DNA of 64,000 nucleotides from Macrocystis pyrifera (Eukaryota; Sar; Phaeophyceae; Laminariales; Laminariaceae). Within the stretch, counting starts at the first letter, position 1. Every line of letters starts with the position of its first letter. Positions 1-11,199 of the stretch are shown here, one piece after another. The notes under the pieces were generated by a model that searched no databases, was not told the DNA's origin, and worked only from the letters and a program-made list of their open reading frames with translations. A program made the position numbers and the translations under genes. Location: assembly GCA_031763025.1 (NCBI GenBank), contig JASSKH010000015.1, positions 992,001-1,056,000 of the forward strand, written 5' to 3'.

Positions 1-627
1 GAAGTCCTTCTGCGAGTCGTTGGCTTCCAGCGACGACTACGCACCGACCACACCACCCTCACCTATGCGAAGGCGCTCAGGATAACACGATGCGAAAGTA
101 TCGAAACGACCATCCGTAAACGGCGACTCTTCTTTGCGGGCGCTCTGGTGCGGCAACACGAGGGGCGATTGCCCAGTCGGTTGATGTTCGGCACGATCGC
201 TGGTGGGGGGGGCCCGAAACCAGGCGGGCAGCCCAAGACTTGGCCTAGGGCCATTGCTGAGGACCTTAGAGTGTTCAAAGCCACCGAGGGGTCAACGGAA
301 GAATCCCCCTTAGTCTTTGGAGTTGGGACCGCACTATGGCCCACTGCAGCAAAACAGACGGGAAAATGGTACCGGGGAATCCTCGAAGCAGCTGAACAGT
401 TCATGGCCAGGTGGCACGAGGCTGAGGCAAAGCTGAGTAGACAGCGCCGTGCATCCGCTGCGGGTAGTGTTAGAGGGAATGGGGGGAGGGGTAACAGCAG
501 GAGGGGTAGAAGGAACACCGTACAAGTGTATGGGGGCAGGGGGGGGAACAGGAGGAGTAGAAGGGAAACGGTAGAAGAGAGTAACAGAGAGACCGCAGAT
601 AGGGTAGCAAGGTACCAGGCCGACTAA
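1..627 (+). pseudogene. LINE ORF2 C-terminal fragment, cut by the window edge
   Basis: Frame 1 is open from the first base to the TAA at 625-627, giving 208 residues with no start in view, so the N-terminus lies left of the window. The motifs are TIRKRRLFFAGALVR, RLPSRLMFG and, further on, LVFGVGTALWP and GKWYRGILEAAEQFMARW. I recognise this pattern as the tail that follows the reverse transcriptase in a LINE family of stramenopile-type genomes, where the catalytic RT would lie upstream. The last 60 residues are an Arg/Gly-rich low-complexity tail. The frame has no stop, so this part is intact. The family name rests on memory of the motif. Confidence 0.7.
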
Positions 628-1549
628 TAGGTTGGACTTTTCTTTGCTACTCGTACCGCCAACTGCTGCGGCCGTTCGGTATGTATTGGCTTGGTGCTTT
701 GATTTTGTTTCCATGAATTAACTTTTTCCTATATATTTTCCCCTTCTTATCCTTATGAAGAAGTACTACATAGTGGGTGGGTGACGAGCGTATTTTGGCC
801 CACTCATTATTTCTCTTTTTACTTAGTTAAATGTTCATCGGGATGCATATTATAGTTCCCTTTTTCCTACTCGTTTCTTCCCCCTTGCACGTCCCTTTTG
901 GCTCATGCTCGGGGTAAGTATGTGTGTGAGCTTTGGCTTCCCATTTTATTTATTTATTTATTTGGGATTCTTCTCATTTTCTTCTTCTTTTTCGGTTTGG
1001 TTTCTTTGTTGCTTCTCTTTCTTTATGGTGTATTTTGGTTGCTGGCGTATGTATGTATGTTGTGTCGGCCGCACCTAGTGTGAAGGCATGGTATTGCGTA
1101 GGCTATTAATGCATTACGGTGTGTTGTCTCTGTGTCGTAGTCTGTGACCACAGAGCTCGTGTCTTTCTAGGGTGAAGAATCAGCACGGACACTGGGCTTG
1201 CTGGATGTCGACGAGTAGAAGAACGGTTTAATGTGAAGAACACACACACACATATGGTGTGTGTCTGCGTCACGTGCGTGTCCGTCCGTGTTTGCGTATA
1301 ATTTTGTGCCCCTCCCTACCCATCCAGCATAATCACACCCAGTCTCCTTTTTTTGCTGGAGAGAGTAGTACTTACTGGTTAGAAGTCGTATAGTATCACA
1401 GCTATAGCTACTACCACGTATATATTATTATTATTAGGCTTGCCATCCGACAATGTGCAGCATGAGCTTCATTCACCGTTGATCAACCAAAACATTCTTC
1501 AAGGAAGAAATACCCGGATACAAAGGAAACCAATGCACAAGGTCTATAT
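628..1549. other. Non-coding stretch: LINE 3' UTR and flank of the LTR element
   Basis: No coding signal. T-rich sequence at about 715-1070 could be the 3' UTR of the LINE. A short (AC)n run lies near 1240 and an ATT run near 1424-1436. The last four bases before the LTR, ATAT at 1546-1549, match the four bases after the other LTR. Confidence 0.5.
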
Positions 1550-1827
1550 TGTTAAGATCAAGCTTGCAGGACACTTTGTATCCCTGGACAGGTCTGCCTT
1601 TTAAGCCGGTAATCGTTGTACTCACGTGTGTTGTTTGCTTAGCTATAGAAGAAGAGCAGGTTTATTCCTGTCGTGCACGCGGAGACTGAGACCAATCTCG
1701 TGCGTCTCTGGAAAACCCCTGGTTTTCCCATCTAAGATACGCCTTCCAAGTACTGCAAATACGTTCCCAGTGACTGAACCCAAGTAGTTACCGGGCTTTC
1801 AACCTCATACAAGGCAGTATCATAACA
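1550..1827 (-). repeat. 3' LTR (in element sense)
   Basis: Starts TGTTAAGATC and ends ATCATAACA on the plus strand. It pairs base for base with 11858-12134, with scattered substitutions and one C indel in the GGTTTTCC hairpin arm. Read on the minus strand it contains AATAAA (GGAATAAACC), a likely polyadenylation signal. An earlier boundary would need homology left of 1550, and there is none. Confidence 0.93.
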
Positions 1828-2397
1828 CTAGCCCACTCTGATGAGCCGTGTATGCAGAATTATGGGAAATTCGTGGAAACTCCGATTCCACGAACTAGAG
1901 CATGAGTCGAAGATGCGGCGCCTCAAAACCCACTCCCACACCTCTGAACGGCGAGGCAACAAAGCCGGCAAAGTACGTGAAAACATAAAGGGAAGACCTA
2001 ACCTTAAGGGGCAGGAAGAAATTGTCGATGAAAGCCATCGCCATGCCGCCCGCACGGGGGGGGAGGCGAGGAAGATGCACGGAAAAGCGAAAAGTGAGTA
2101 CGGGAACGAAAAGAAAAAATATCGCGGAAGACGGCAAGAACCACCTAAACCCAGTCCACGACTCTGAAAGCGCGTCCTGGGCCGCAATTGAGCGGCCGAA
2201 TGCCCAGACCAGTCCCAACACTGAGCGGGGGGGTAGGCAGGACAGAATACGCAAAAACACATGCCCAACCCAGTCCCAAAAAAAAAACTCACACACACGC
2301 ACACCAGGGACATATCGGGCAGACAAAAATTCATCCGCAAAGGCCCAGGAAGACGACAAAAAATATATAAATATCGAGTACAGTCAAGAAGCGAAAA
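1828..2397 (-). other. 3' untranslated part of the LTR element
   Basis: About 570 bp between the end of the Tudor-like frame and the 3' LTR. The open frames here on both strands have no recognisable motif and overlap in every register, so I do not call a gene. The sequence just before the LTR in element sense, GAGTGGGCTAG, is at best a weak polypurine tract. Confidence 0.5.
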
Positions 2398-2883
2398 TCA
2401 GCTATCCACGGCGGCACTTCGAGATTCATCTACGTTACGCTGGACCCTCCGTGTAAACGCGCTAGCCAAGTGAATTTGCAGACACCAAGAACCTCGTACA
2501 GCTCTCGTCAAAGTCGTGTAGCGCGCCGGAGAAAGAGGAAGCTTGATTGGCCCCGGGTCGTCCAAAAATCGAACCAAATATACTCCATCCGTCCGTGTAG
2601 TTGCGCTGATTTTCCCGAGCCACCACAGACCATCGTCGCCCTGGTACCAAAAGTGGGCCCCGTTGGGAAGTACAGTGTTGCTGTGTCGGCGGAGCCAATC
2701 GGCGTGCGATACGCAACCATAGCCGGGTGCCAGAAACCGCTCGCCGTTACTCCGAGAAAGCTCCCGTTGTGCCGCGCCAATTCTCATTCGGCGATACAGG
2801 CGGTTGGTTTGGCGGTGTTGGTTCGGGGTGTCGGTCCAGTAGCGCAAAATTGCGTGGCGAGAAGCTGAAGGTCCATTTCCCAT
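2398..2883 (-). pseudogene. Gypsy Pol C-terminus: end of chromodomain and Tudor-like module
   Basis: This frame continues the integrase/chromodomain frame after a shift near 2868. It opens with HAILRYW, the usual last helix of a chromodomain. It then carries GAHFWYQGDDGLWWLGKI followed by GVYLVRFLDDPG, the beta-barrel pattern of a Tudor/Agenet-like fold: aromatic cage residues, a Trp pair, then Val-Phe-Asp-Asp. The frame ends at the stop at 2398. Tudor-like modules bind methylated lysine or arginine, so together with the chromodomain it could steer integration to modified chromatin. That role is inference. Confidence 0.7.
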
Positions 2884-5405
2884 TCCCAGGATGGCCGGGA
2901 TAGTCCCTTCCAGTGTGTCTCGTACATCACCGCGATGACGCCACCTCGATCTCTAACCGATTGATGTCCAGTAATCTTTTCCACTTCGAGTCGTTCAAGA
3001 GGGGTCGAAAAGTCGTCCTCGGTGACAATGTACGGAGGGGATTTCTTGGAGAAATTGTTGAGCACGTATTGCGTCAACCCCGCCGGCAAATACTTCGGCA
3101 TGTCGCCGCGGTCGTGGGGGTTGGCACAGGGCTTGCAGCGTTGAACAGATACGCGCCGGCGAGCCTCAGCGCCGGGCATATCGGAAGGAATATCCAAATG
3201 CAGGAGCTTTGCTCCGAGAGGAGATCCATCCGGGGTGTCCGCTGAGGAGCAGGGGCCAACTGCGAGAACTTTGTAGGGGCCCGTCCAGTTGAGTGAGAGT
3301 TTGGCCTTGAAGACCTTGGCGTCCGTGTCTGGTTTCGCGCCCTGGCGGATGGTGGCCGCCGTATTGTACACCCACACCCAACCACCAACGTCAAATTTGG
3401 GGACCGGACGCAGAGCGTCGGAGAGGGCGGAGTTGCGGCGGTTCACGCGAGCGACAGTGAGGGCGTGGTGTTCTCGAACGATTTCGTACGCGCGCTGCTG
3501 GCGGTCCGTCGCCAAGTCGCAGTAGGCGAGGTGGTCGCGGGCCAAGCTCTGGTGGCCGGCGACTCCAGCACGTTCGAAAATCGTGAGTGGGAGGCGTGGG
3601 AGCCGACCCATATGTACCTCGTTGGGAGCCAGACCCGTGGCGGCACTGACGGAATTGTTGTACGCAAATTCGACGTGAGGGAGATGTTCATCCCAGTTGT
3701 TTTGGAGCTCGTTGACGACCATTGCCAACATCTGGGCCATCGTGTGGTTTACACGTTCCGCCCAACCGTTGCCGTTTGGGTGGTAGGAGCTGGTGGCAAT
3801 TTTTCGAAGCCCGAGAAGCTGATATACGGCGTGCGAAAGCTTGGAGCAGAACTGGAGGCTGTTGTCCGAGAGGATGCTGCGCGGGCACCCCCAGAGAGGG
3901 ATATACCGGTTGATGAGAATGTTAGCCGTGCTCTCAGCGGTGAACTCGGCCGCTGTGACGGCGTACATGTCAGCTCGGCGGCTGAAACGATCAGTGAAAA
4001 GCAAGATGTAGGTATTACCTCGAGGCGTCACCGGGAGGGGGGCGAAATAGTCGATGCTGACGGCGATGCCGGGCCCTTCTGGCAAGGGCAACGTGATGGA
4101 GGGCCACCGGACTGTCTGCCGCGACGTTTTCCGTGCCTGGCACTTTAAGCAGTTGCGTAGCCACCGCCGGGTGCAGATGCTCATGCCAGTCCACCAGTAG
4201 AAACGTTCGAGCATACGTAGGATGCGCGCGGTTCCTAGGTGGCAGGAAGCCGTAGAATGGCAAGCCTGCATGACCCAGGGGCGCATGAGCAGCGGAACAT
4301 AAATGCGAATAGGCTCGTCGTTCAATAAGCAGGCCGTACGACCCACCGGGCGTGGCGTATCCAACGCAGGGGGGGAGGACGACTGTCGGACAAGTAGAAC
4401 GATGCCCGCGTCAGTGGTGTGCAAGCGGCCTTTGGTGGCCAGCTCTTGAACTTCCGAAAAGGGAGGGCGCTGGTGGGAAAGGAAACCTGATAAAAAGTCG
4501 TCTGGCAAAACTTCCGGTCGGCCAAGGGCTATGTAGCGCATGGCGGCATTGCACGCGGGCTCAGCCTGTTGTTCCCGAGCCCAGTCAGCGTGCGAATGGC
4601 GCGCTGCGGAATCACCGAACTGAAACTCGGCAGCTGCGCCGAGGGCGTCCAAGTCGGTCGAGGTGACGGGAGGTGCGTCAGTTGGCGGCGGAAGTCGTAA
4701 AAGAGGAGTTCCCACGGGCTCGGTGCGGTCGCGGCCGGACGGGATGGGTACCGTCGGGACGGACGAAGCGGCAGGAGTCGGGGACAAAACGACGGGAGCG
4801 GACGGTCGCGGCCGTGGGGCTCGCAGCGGGGTGATAGCACGCCGGGCTGATGGTCTAGGGGTCCCGCCGGGCCCGAAGCCATAATCAACAGCAGGCGGCA
4901 CGGCGGCAGCGGCGGCGGCTGTTCGTCGGCGCATCCGCGATGAGATGCGGCCTGAAGACGGCAAAACGTTCGGAGGCGCCGGGTTGCCAGGCGGCGATGG
5001 GGTAGACGCGGCCGGATCAGTGATCACGGCGGAATCTTCGAACTGTAAAGTGCTCGTCGGGGGAGGAGCACGCTGGGCGACAATCGTCGCTGCAGCGGGG
5101 GCTTCTGCAGAGCCCTGGCATGCGAGGGAAGACGCGGCCGGAGCAGTGCTCACGACGGAATCTTCGACCTGTAAAGTGCTCGTCGGGGGAGGAGCACGCT
5201 GGGCGACAATCATCGCTGCAGCGGGGGCTTTTGCAGAGCCCTGGCCTGAAAGGGAAGACGCGGCCGGAGCAGTGCTCACGACGGAATCTTCGAACTGTAA
5301 AGTGCTCGTCGGGGGAGGAGCGCGGTGGGCGACAATCATCGCAGCAGCGAGGGCTTTTGCAGAGCCCTGGCCTGAGAGGGAAGACGCGGCCGGAGCAGTG
5401 CTCAC
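2784..5405 (-). pseudogene. Gypsy integrase with 42-residue repeats and chromodomain
   Basis: A long frame of 873 residues. The first 130 or so are three 42-residue tandem repeats (core SQ/SGQGSA, MIVAQRAPPPTSTLQ). A Pro-rich linker follows, then integrase: the HHCC zinc finger HSTASCHLG ... CLKCQARK (about 4145-4265), the first catalytic Asp in VSIDYF, the second in SDNSLQF (about 3850-3870) and the catalytic Glu in NGWAERVNH (about 3735-3765). The chromodomain is at about 2870-3010 with VEKITGH, YETHWKG and SWEWE. All three DDE residues are present. The true N-terminus joins the RNase H frame; the two are separated by a 1-bp insertion at about 5515. The upstream start seen here is only a frame artefact. 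Confidence 0.9.
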
Positions 5406-5640
5406 GACGGAATCTTCGACCTGTAAGGTGCTCGTCGGGAGAGGAGCACGCTGGGCGGCAATCGTCGCAGCAGCGGGGGCTTCTGCAGAGCCCTGGCCTG
5501 AGAGGGAAGACGCGGGCCGGAGCAGTGCTCACGACGGAATCTTCGACCTGTAAGGTGCTCGTCGGGAGAGGAGCACGCTGGGCGGCAATCGTCGCAGCAG
5601 CGGGGGCTTCTGCAGAGCCCTGGTCGCCCCCGGAGGGTAC
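5015..5640 (-). repeat. 126-bp tandem repeat inside pol, about five units
   Basis: Unit starts on the plus strand are at 5015, 5141, 5267, 5393 and 5520. The spacing is exactly 126 bp three times, then 127. A unit codes for 42 residues rich in Ala, Pro, Ser and Thr. The 127-bp spacing comes from one extra G (GCGGGCC instead of GCGGCC near 5515), which shifts the frame between RNase H and integrase. Such Pro/Ala-rich linkers are probably flexible spacers. Confidence 0.95.
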
Positions 5641-6393
5641 GACAAAAACCGAAGCGAAAGCGGCGTTGGCGGGGGGTGAAAAATCCCCCAAGCCAGGACG
5701 GCGGTCGACGGTGGCGACGGAGGCAGATACACGAGCGACGAATCTCCCCGAAGGAGCAGAGAGGTCGTCAATCCTCATACGTGGCCCGTGTGTGCGAAAA
5801 TCGCGAAAATCCGAAGGGGCGGGAGGTAGCCCACCCAAGACGGCATTTTCACTGCGGGACACCAGCCCACCCAAACCGACACCAGGGGTCGGCGAAGAGC
5901 GAGTGCGAAGCCCGCAGGCTCCGATGAGGAAGATACCACCGTCCTCGACGGGGTTGAGGCAGCTAGACCCACTGCGGTCGTGTTCTGTGGCGGGCTCTGG
6001 CAAGCGGGAGAGAAAGTCAGCATTTCCGTTGGCGCTGCCCTTGCGGTACTTGAGGGTGTAATCGAACGCGGTGAGGAACTCGAGCCACCGCTGGACTCGC
6101 GCGTTGTGGTCCCCTACTTTGGCGATACTCTCAAGTGCTTTGTGATCCGAAAATATTCGAAACTTCGTGCCCCACAGGTAACCTCGGAGTCGTTTGATGG
6201 CCCAGACAATGCTGCCAGCTTCCAGGTCCAACGGTGTCCAGTGCCTTTCGGAATCGAGGGTAGCGCGGCTGATATAAGCAATGGGCCGTACCGAGCCGTC
6301 CGGTTGTTCTTGTTCGAGCGCGGCACCGAAACCGTCGATGCAGGCGTCGCAGTACACGTGGAAGGGGCGGGAGCCGTCGGCTACGGCATCTCA
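5521..6393 (-). pseudogene. Gypsy RNase H domain and linker
   Basis: The frame is the same as the RT frame upstream and is separated from it by a single TGA at 6391-6393. Ribonuclease H residues are visible: the first Asp in VYCDACIDGFGAAL, the Glu in DLEAGSIVWAIKRLRGYL, the Asp in FSDHKALE and the final Asp in GNADFLSRLP. This matches the normal gypsy RNase H layout. The domain removes RNA from RNA-DNA hybrids during reverse transcription. A Ser/Pro-rich linker then leads into the 42-residue repeats, where the frame is lost. Confidence 0.88.
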
Positions 6394-8910
6394 GTCAGGG
6401 AAGACCAAAATCGGTGGGGCCGCAAGCTCGGCGAGGATCTGGCGGACGATAACTTCCATAGCCGGCGTGAAGACATACTTGACCCCCTTCCGGAGAAGGG
6501 CGGTGAGAGGACGTATCCGTTTAGACAGGTCGGGCAGGAATTTGCGATAATATCCTACGCCGCCCATCAGGGCGCGGACCTGCTTGAGGTTCTTGGGCAT
6601 GGGCATTTTCAGCAAGGCCGAAACTTTTTCCGCATTTGGGCTTATACCCGCGGGCGAAATAGAATGGCCCAGAAAATTGGCGTCCGTGGCGCCGAGGCGA
6701 GCCTTCGAGGGGGAGAGCTTGAGGTTGTGTTTGCGCAGGCATTCGAAGAGGGCTCGTATCGTCTTGACGTGGGCCGTCGGGTCAGAGTCGAAAGCGATCA
6801 CATCATCAAGGTAGGCCGCCACTTGTGCCAGGCCTTTGATGACTTCGTTAATCACTTTGACGAACCAGCCGAGCGAAGCACTGCTGCCTTGGGGCATGAC
6901 GATCCACTCGTAAAGGCCCGTGGGAGTGCAGAACGCCGTAAGAGGGACGGTGTCCTTGTGCGCGGTAATCTGGTGGAACGAGGAGACCAAATCGAAGAGG
7001 GAAAACACCCGTCCCTTCCCCAGGGAGTCGAGGACTTGGTCCACGCGAGGGATAGGCAGCTGGCTGAGTTTGCTGATCTGGTTGAGTTTTTTGTAGTTCA
7101 CGGTGATCCGAACGCCTCCAGACTTCTTCGGGATGACCACCAGCGGGCTCGAGTACGGGGAAGTCGAGTGCTGGATCAGACCTGCCGCTAGGTACTGATC
7201 CAAGGTGGCCTCCACTTCCTTGGCCAGGATGGGGTCCATGCGGTGCGGCCTGGACGTGACAGGAGCGCTTCCTTCCGGGACCGAGATCACGAAAGGCATC
7301 AACGAGCAGGAACCAAAATCCGACTTGGACTTCGAGAAAACGTCAGGAAATTCGCAGAGAACGTCCCCCAGCTGTTCAATGACCGCAGGGGTCCAGCCTG
7401 TGCCGTGGAGATCAAAAGCCACTTCCCGCAGATGTGTCGGCAAGCGTGCCCAGACGCGCAGGAACGAAGCGCGCTGTTCTGAGGTCAAACGCTCAAGCAG
7501 TGCAGGCGAGGGCGAGGCTTGGGCTGCGAGGGGGGGGGGGGCAGTAACTGCTGAAACCGGACACACCTCACCTAGTCCGGAGGGAGGGCTGGGGCCTCGG
7601 TTGTCCTGCTGCAAAACGTCCAGCGGGACGCTCAGCAGTAGGGCGTGGGCGACGCCGAGGACATCCCCCGGCTCGAGAGCCGCCACTCCAACGAGGGGAA
7701 GAACCTGTCGTCCGGAGGAGACGGAGTGCTCCTCGACCGAGGGTAGGTCGGGCTGGGGCATCATGTCGACCAAGTAGTGTCCAGTGAGGGCCGGGGAACC
7801 ATCGCTTCGAACCAAATTAACAGCAAGCAGCTGGAGATCGTCGGACAGGGTGACGCCTGCTGCGCCCTCGTAGCGTAGATGGAAGCCTCCACCCGAAGCG
7901 GCGGAGTCTATGGCGTACACGGACATGCCTGTCGGGGCGTGGTGAACTAACTCCAGCTCGCCAAAAATGCGTTGATCAGACGGCCGAGGTGGCAGAGAGC
8001 GGTAGGAGCGGCTATTAAAGCGCATCCAACTGTCACGTCCCAATAGTACAGCATGCTGTATCGCTGAGGGGGGGACCACGCAGGCCCAAACTGCGAGGGA
8101 GCAAGTAGGCTCATTTTCTCGAAAAAATTGGACGCTCAGGCGCACACTCGTCGAAGTCTTCAGAGGGGCCGATTCGCCAACCCCCCCCCAAGAACGAGGG
8201 GCGCCTTTCTGCTCGCACGCGAGGGATGCCGCACCAACCGAGTGCATGCGATCCAAAACATCTCGTCGGATGAAAGTCTGCGGGGAGCCAGTGTCAAGAA
8301 GCGCCACGCAACCAAAAGGTGCAAGAACGCCAGCTCCGCTGTGAATCGCGATTTTCGTCGTAAAAGAGGCGTCATCGAGGGTAATGGTGCCCCCGACGAG
8401 GCAGGGGCCGTGTTCTGGCAGCGCGAGGGAGGGGTCGACACTAGGTGCGACAGCCAAAATCTCGGGGATGTGATCAGCCGGTGCGTCAGAAAAATAGGTC
8501 GAAAACTCCAAAGAAGGACCTGGGCAAGCGCGGGTCACGGCCAAAGGGCGGGGCGGCGCTGGTGTAATCTCATGAATTCTGTCAGGTCTGGTTGGGGTGC
8601 AGAATTGATGAGGAGAGGCGGGGTGTGCCAACCCGGCCTCACTTGATCGGATGGTGTCGCGAACGGCGGAAAGAGCTTTACCGAGCAATTTTTTTCCATG
8701 CCACCGAGAGGGGTCGTGAGCTTGGGGGTCGTCTGCCCGCAGACCGATGCCCCACACGGCATCAAAAGGGCTGGCTTCAGCCAAAATTTTGGTGCCAGTG
8801 CTCAATAGGTGCTGCTTCATGACCGAGTTCTGCGAGAATTTGGCAAAATTACCAGCAAGGACGGCGTCTTCCCGAACACGGTCCCAGATAGCGCAGTCGA
8901 AGTTATGCAC
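6391..8910 (-). pseudogene. Gypsy Pol: NADAR C-terminal half, aspartic protease, reverse transcriptase
   Basis: An 839-residue open frame in three parts. Residues 1 to about 90 are the C-terminal half of a NADAR domain (NFAKFSQNSVMKQHLLSTG, EASPFDAVWGIGL, WHGKKLLGKALSAVR). A linker follows, then a retropepsin with the catalytic triplet in ALLDTGSPQTFIRR (about 8264-8310) and the flap-side motif HAVLLGRDSW. RT occupies the last 330 residues: GLIQHSTSPYSSPLVVIPKK, RITVNYKKLN, PQGSSASLGWF and the catalytic YLDD in AAYLDDVIAFD (about 6800-6825). Active-site residues of protease and RT are intact. The frame ends at a TGA just before RNase H. The start is not a true initiation site, since the polyprotein begins in Gag. 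Confidence 0.92.
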
Positions 8911-9109
8911 GCCTCGACCGAGGCGTTTGTGCTCGCGTGGGCCTGGCCATAATCCGCTCCGCTGTGCCGTGGTCCTGGAAAAGGCGAGCCTTTTCAGCCA
9001 TCATATACTGCTCCGCGCAGGAATATGATACATCGTCGACGACAAAAGACGAGGGGGACCACTGCGAAAAATAAGAGGGGGGCTGCCAGAACAGTACCAC
9101 CCGCTCCAT
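8650..9109 (-). other. NADAR (YbiA-like) domain embedded in the retrotransposon
   Basis: Two adjacent frames make up one domain. The upstream half (9109-8903) has YFSQWSPSSFVVDDVSYSCAEQYMMAEKARLF and ERIM. The downstream half (from about 8933) has RLGRGVHNFDCAIWDR, KFSQNS, LLSTG, EASPFDAVWGIGL and WHGKKLLGKAL. These are the conserved blocks of the NADAR/DUF1768 family, including the Glu-Gln-Tyr, Lys-Phe-Ser-Gln and Trp-Gly-Ile-Gly signatures. Known members cleave N-glycosidic bonds of riboflavin intermediates or act on ADP-ribose. A one-base shift near 8915-8930 separates the halves, so this copy is broken unless the shift is translational or an assembly error. Confidence 0.88.
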
Positions 9110-10099
9110 TGTATACTCGAGAGTAGGGTCAAAAACCGACGGTGCCGAGTCGTCGGTGGCCGCAGTTGCGGCGTGTGGGGGGGGGAGTGTGCTTCTCTAA
9201 GAACACTGAGCCCCTGGTGCACGAGACGAGTCCGGTTCCACGTATACTGGCTCTGTGTCACCATTGCCCGTAGGCAAAACATCGCCAGAAGGTTCTCTTG
9301 CTGCGCCCGATGATCTCTGTCCTGGACCAAAGGGGGCAGGGGGCTCTGAGCCCGTTCTGCTTGACGAGAGGTGCGATTCTTCCGAATTTAACGGGTATGC
9401 TGTCCCGTTGATCTGACCGGAGGCCGTGGAGTCACCACTGGCTCGACGGACAGTGCCAGGTTTTTCCTGTTCCACTGGAGCCGAAGGAGCGCTGCGCACG
9501 TGGAGTGGCGTGCGCGAAGACGAAAGAGGGCCTGCAGACCCTGTAGACGTCTTCAAGAACGGTGCTCGGGTGGGGGGCAACAAAGGTTCCACCGGAGAGG
9601 GCTTCCGTCCTGTAGACCTGGTGGGGAAGGGGGACGAGGTAGCTAATCTTGTCGACTCCTCCTTGATAGGAAAAAGGGTGGAGCGGCCACCGTTATTGCG
9701 AGGAAACGCCGAGTCGAGCTTCAACCGAGATCTCGGGTTTAGGTGTTTGCCTTCCCGCTCCTCAAACCGACCGCCACCGCATGGCCGGGAGGTGTAGGAG
9801 GGGGGCAACCTCGCTGAAAAAAAACGACGCGACGCCGCGACACTCGTCGTGTTGCGCGGTGCGTGGTTTGGGAGAGAGGCGTTTATCGCGCCTGCTCTCG
9901 TGCCCAGGTTGAGGGGAGCGGCGTTTGAGGCGCGGGCTCCCGACGTCGGGGAAGGCGCCCGAGGGCTCCCCGGAGAAAGCAGTGGAGCTGAGTCGCTGCG
10001 TCGGTCCGAAGTACGGAGTAACGCGCGGGGCGGGAGCGGAGTACTGAGTGAGCCTGGGACGCGAGCATCTTGTGAAATCAAGTTTTTTTCTCCCGACAA
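8903..10099 (-). pseudogene. Ser/Pro-rich Gag-Pol linker leading into NADAR
   Basis: One register stays open from 10099 down to 8903 except for a single TAG at 9197. The first 300 residues are Ser/Pro/Arg-rich and without a recognisable fold. The part after the TAG reads into the N-terminal half of the NADAR domain. The register differs from those of Gag upstream and RT downstream. A run of nine G at about 9178-9186 is a likely indel site. Confidence 0.6.
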
Positions 10100-11199
10100 T
10101 GCTGGCGGCGGGCGGTTAGGAGAATCCGAACCGCCGTCGACCTGTCAGTTACCGGCGCGGAAGGTGCCTGGCTGGCGTCCATTCGGGTTTCCGCCCGAGG
10201 TATGCGAGGCACCGTAGCGAACCCCCGAGACGGGAGCCGGGGCGGAAGAGGTAGGGGCGGCCGAACCACCATGATGGCCGGAGTGAGACTGCTGGTGTCC
10301 TCGTGCCGCGTGTGTGTTGTAGCCATCACCTTGTCTGTGTTGCTGAATTGGCCGTGATGTTGCCCACGCGAGTGGCCGGGACGACGCCTGTGTTTCTTCT
10401 GGTTGTATTTGTTCGGTCGTGAATTGTTCTCGCGGCGGTGTCTGATCATGCGTTCTTGCCACCGACGGAACGCCTCGCCGTCGTCGCCGAGCGTTCCGAG
10501 GTCGGGGTTCAAGATACCACTGAGGTTTAAGAAGGGGTGTCTACACTGTCGAAGAGAGTGTGTGTCTTCGTGACAGTTTAAACAGCGTCCTCGGTTTTCG
10601 CTGAGAGCGGCTGCGCGAGCGGACGAAGAAAGTAGGGCGCTCCAGAGGGGAGGGTCCTCGGTCTGGATGGACATGCAAACGGCGTGAGCTTCGGCATAGT
10701 GGTGTTCTTCAAGGGGCCAGCAGTTGGAAGAGGTGTCAAGCCACGGGTCGAGGCAGTCAGGGATGGATTTGTGGACATTCATCACAAGCGGATTATTGCG
10801 CGATGCCGTCTGCCAAGAAGGCGACTGGGGAAACGTCCGGCCCTGGCCGCGACCAATATTGGAAGGGCCGGGTCCTCGACGGGGCGGATGACCGCGCACC
10901 TGTCGAAGAAGCAGGCAAGAAAAATATTTTTCGCCGTTGACGGCAGGTGTCTTATTATTCGCAAGAGTCTCGAAAGCTAACCACATGGCGTCCAAAGTGC
11001 CGAACGGCCTCGATACCGTAGCCAAAACTCCCGGGTACAGCGTCGGCATCAAGCTGGGGTACTGCTCGTTCACTGCCATCCGAACTACCTCCAAAACAAC
11101 CTCCACCCCCGGTGCCAAAACACGCTCAGTCCCCGTCTCTGCGGACACCACCCCTCGCAATGCACGACTAAAATCGCAAAAAGGGGTCCCGTTAGCCAC
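10078..11199 (-). pseudogene. Gag C-terminal part with CCHC zinc knuckle
   Basis: Holds CLNCHEDTHSLRQC, a C-x2-C-x4-H-x4-C nucleocapsid knuckle (about 10542-10586), followed by a basic Arg/Lys/His-rich segment suited to RNA binding. The upstream part (residues 1 to about 120) is acidic to neutral and resembles a capsid C-terminal region without a specific motif. The frame overlaps the N-terminal Gag frame in another register at about 11085-11199. Both cannot be used as they stand, so a frameshift is likely there. Confidence 0.8.

Noticed and set aside
1828..2473. Extra gene in the LTR element's 3' region
   Set aside because: Overlapping frames on both strands without motifs, lying between Pol and the LTR. 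Treated as 3' UTR.
5980..7191. 403-residue plus-strand frame
   Set aside because: Antisense shadow of the gypsy RT/RNase H region, where all catalytic motifs lie on the minus strand.
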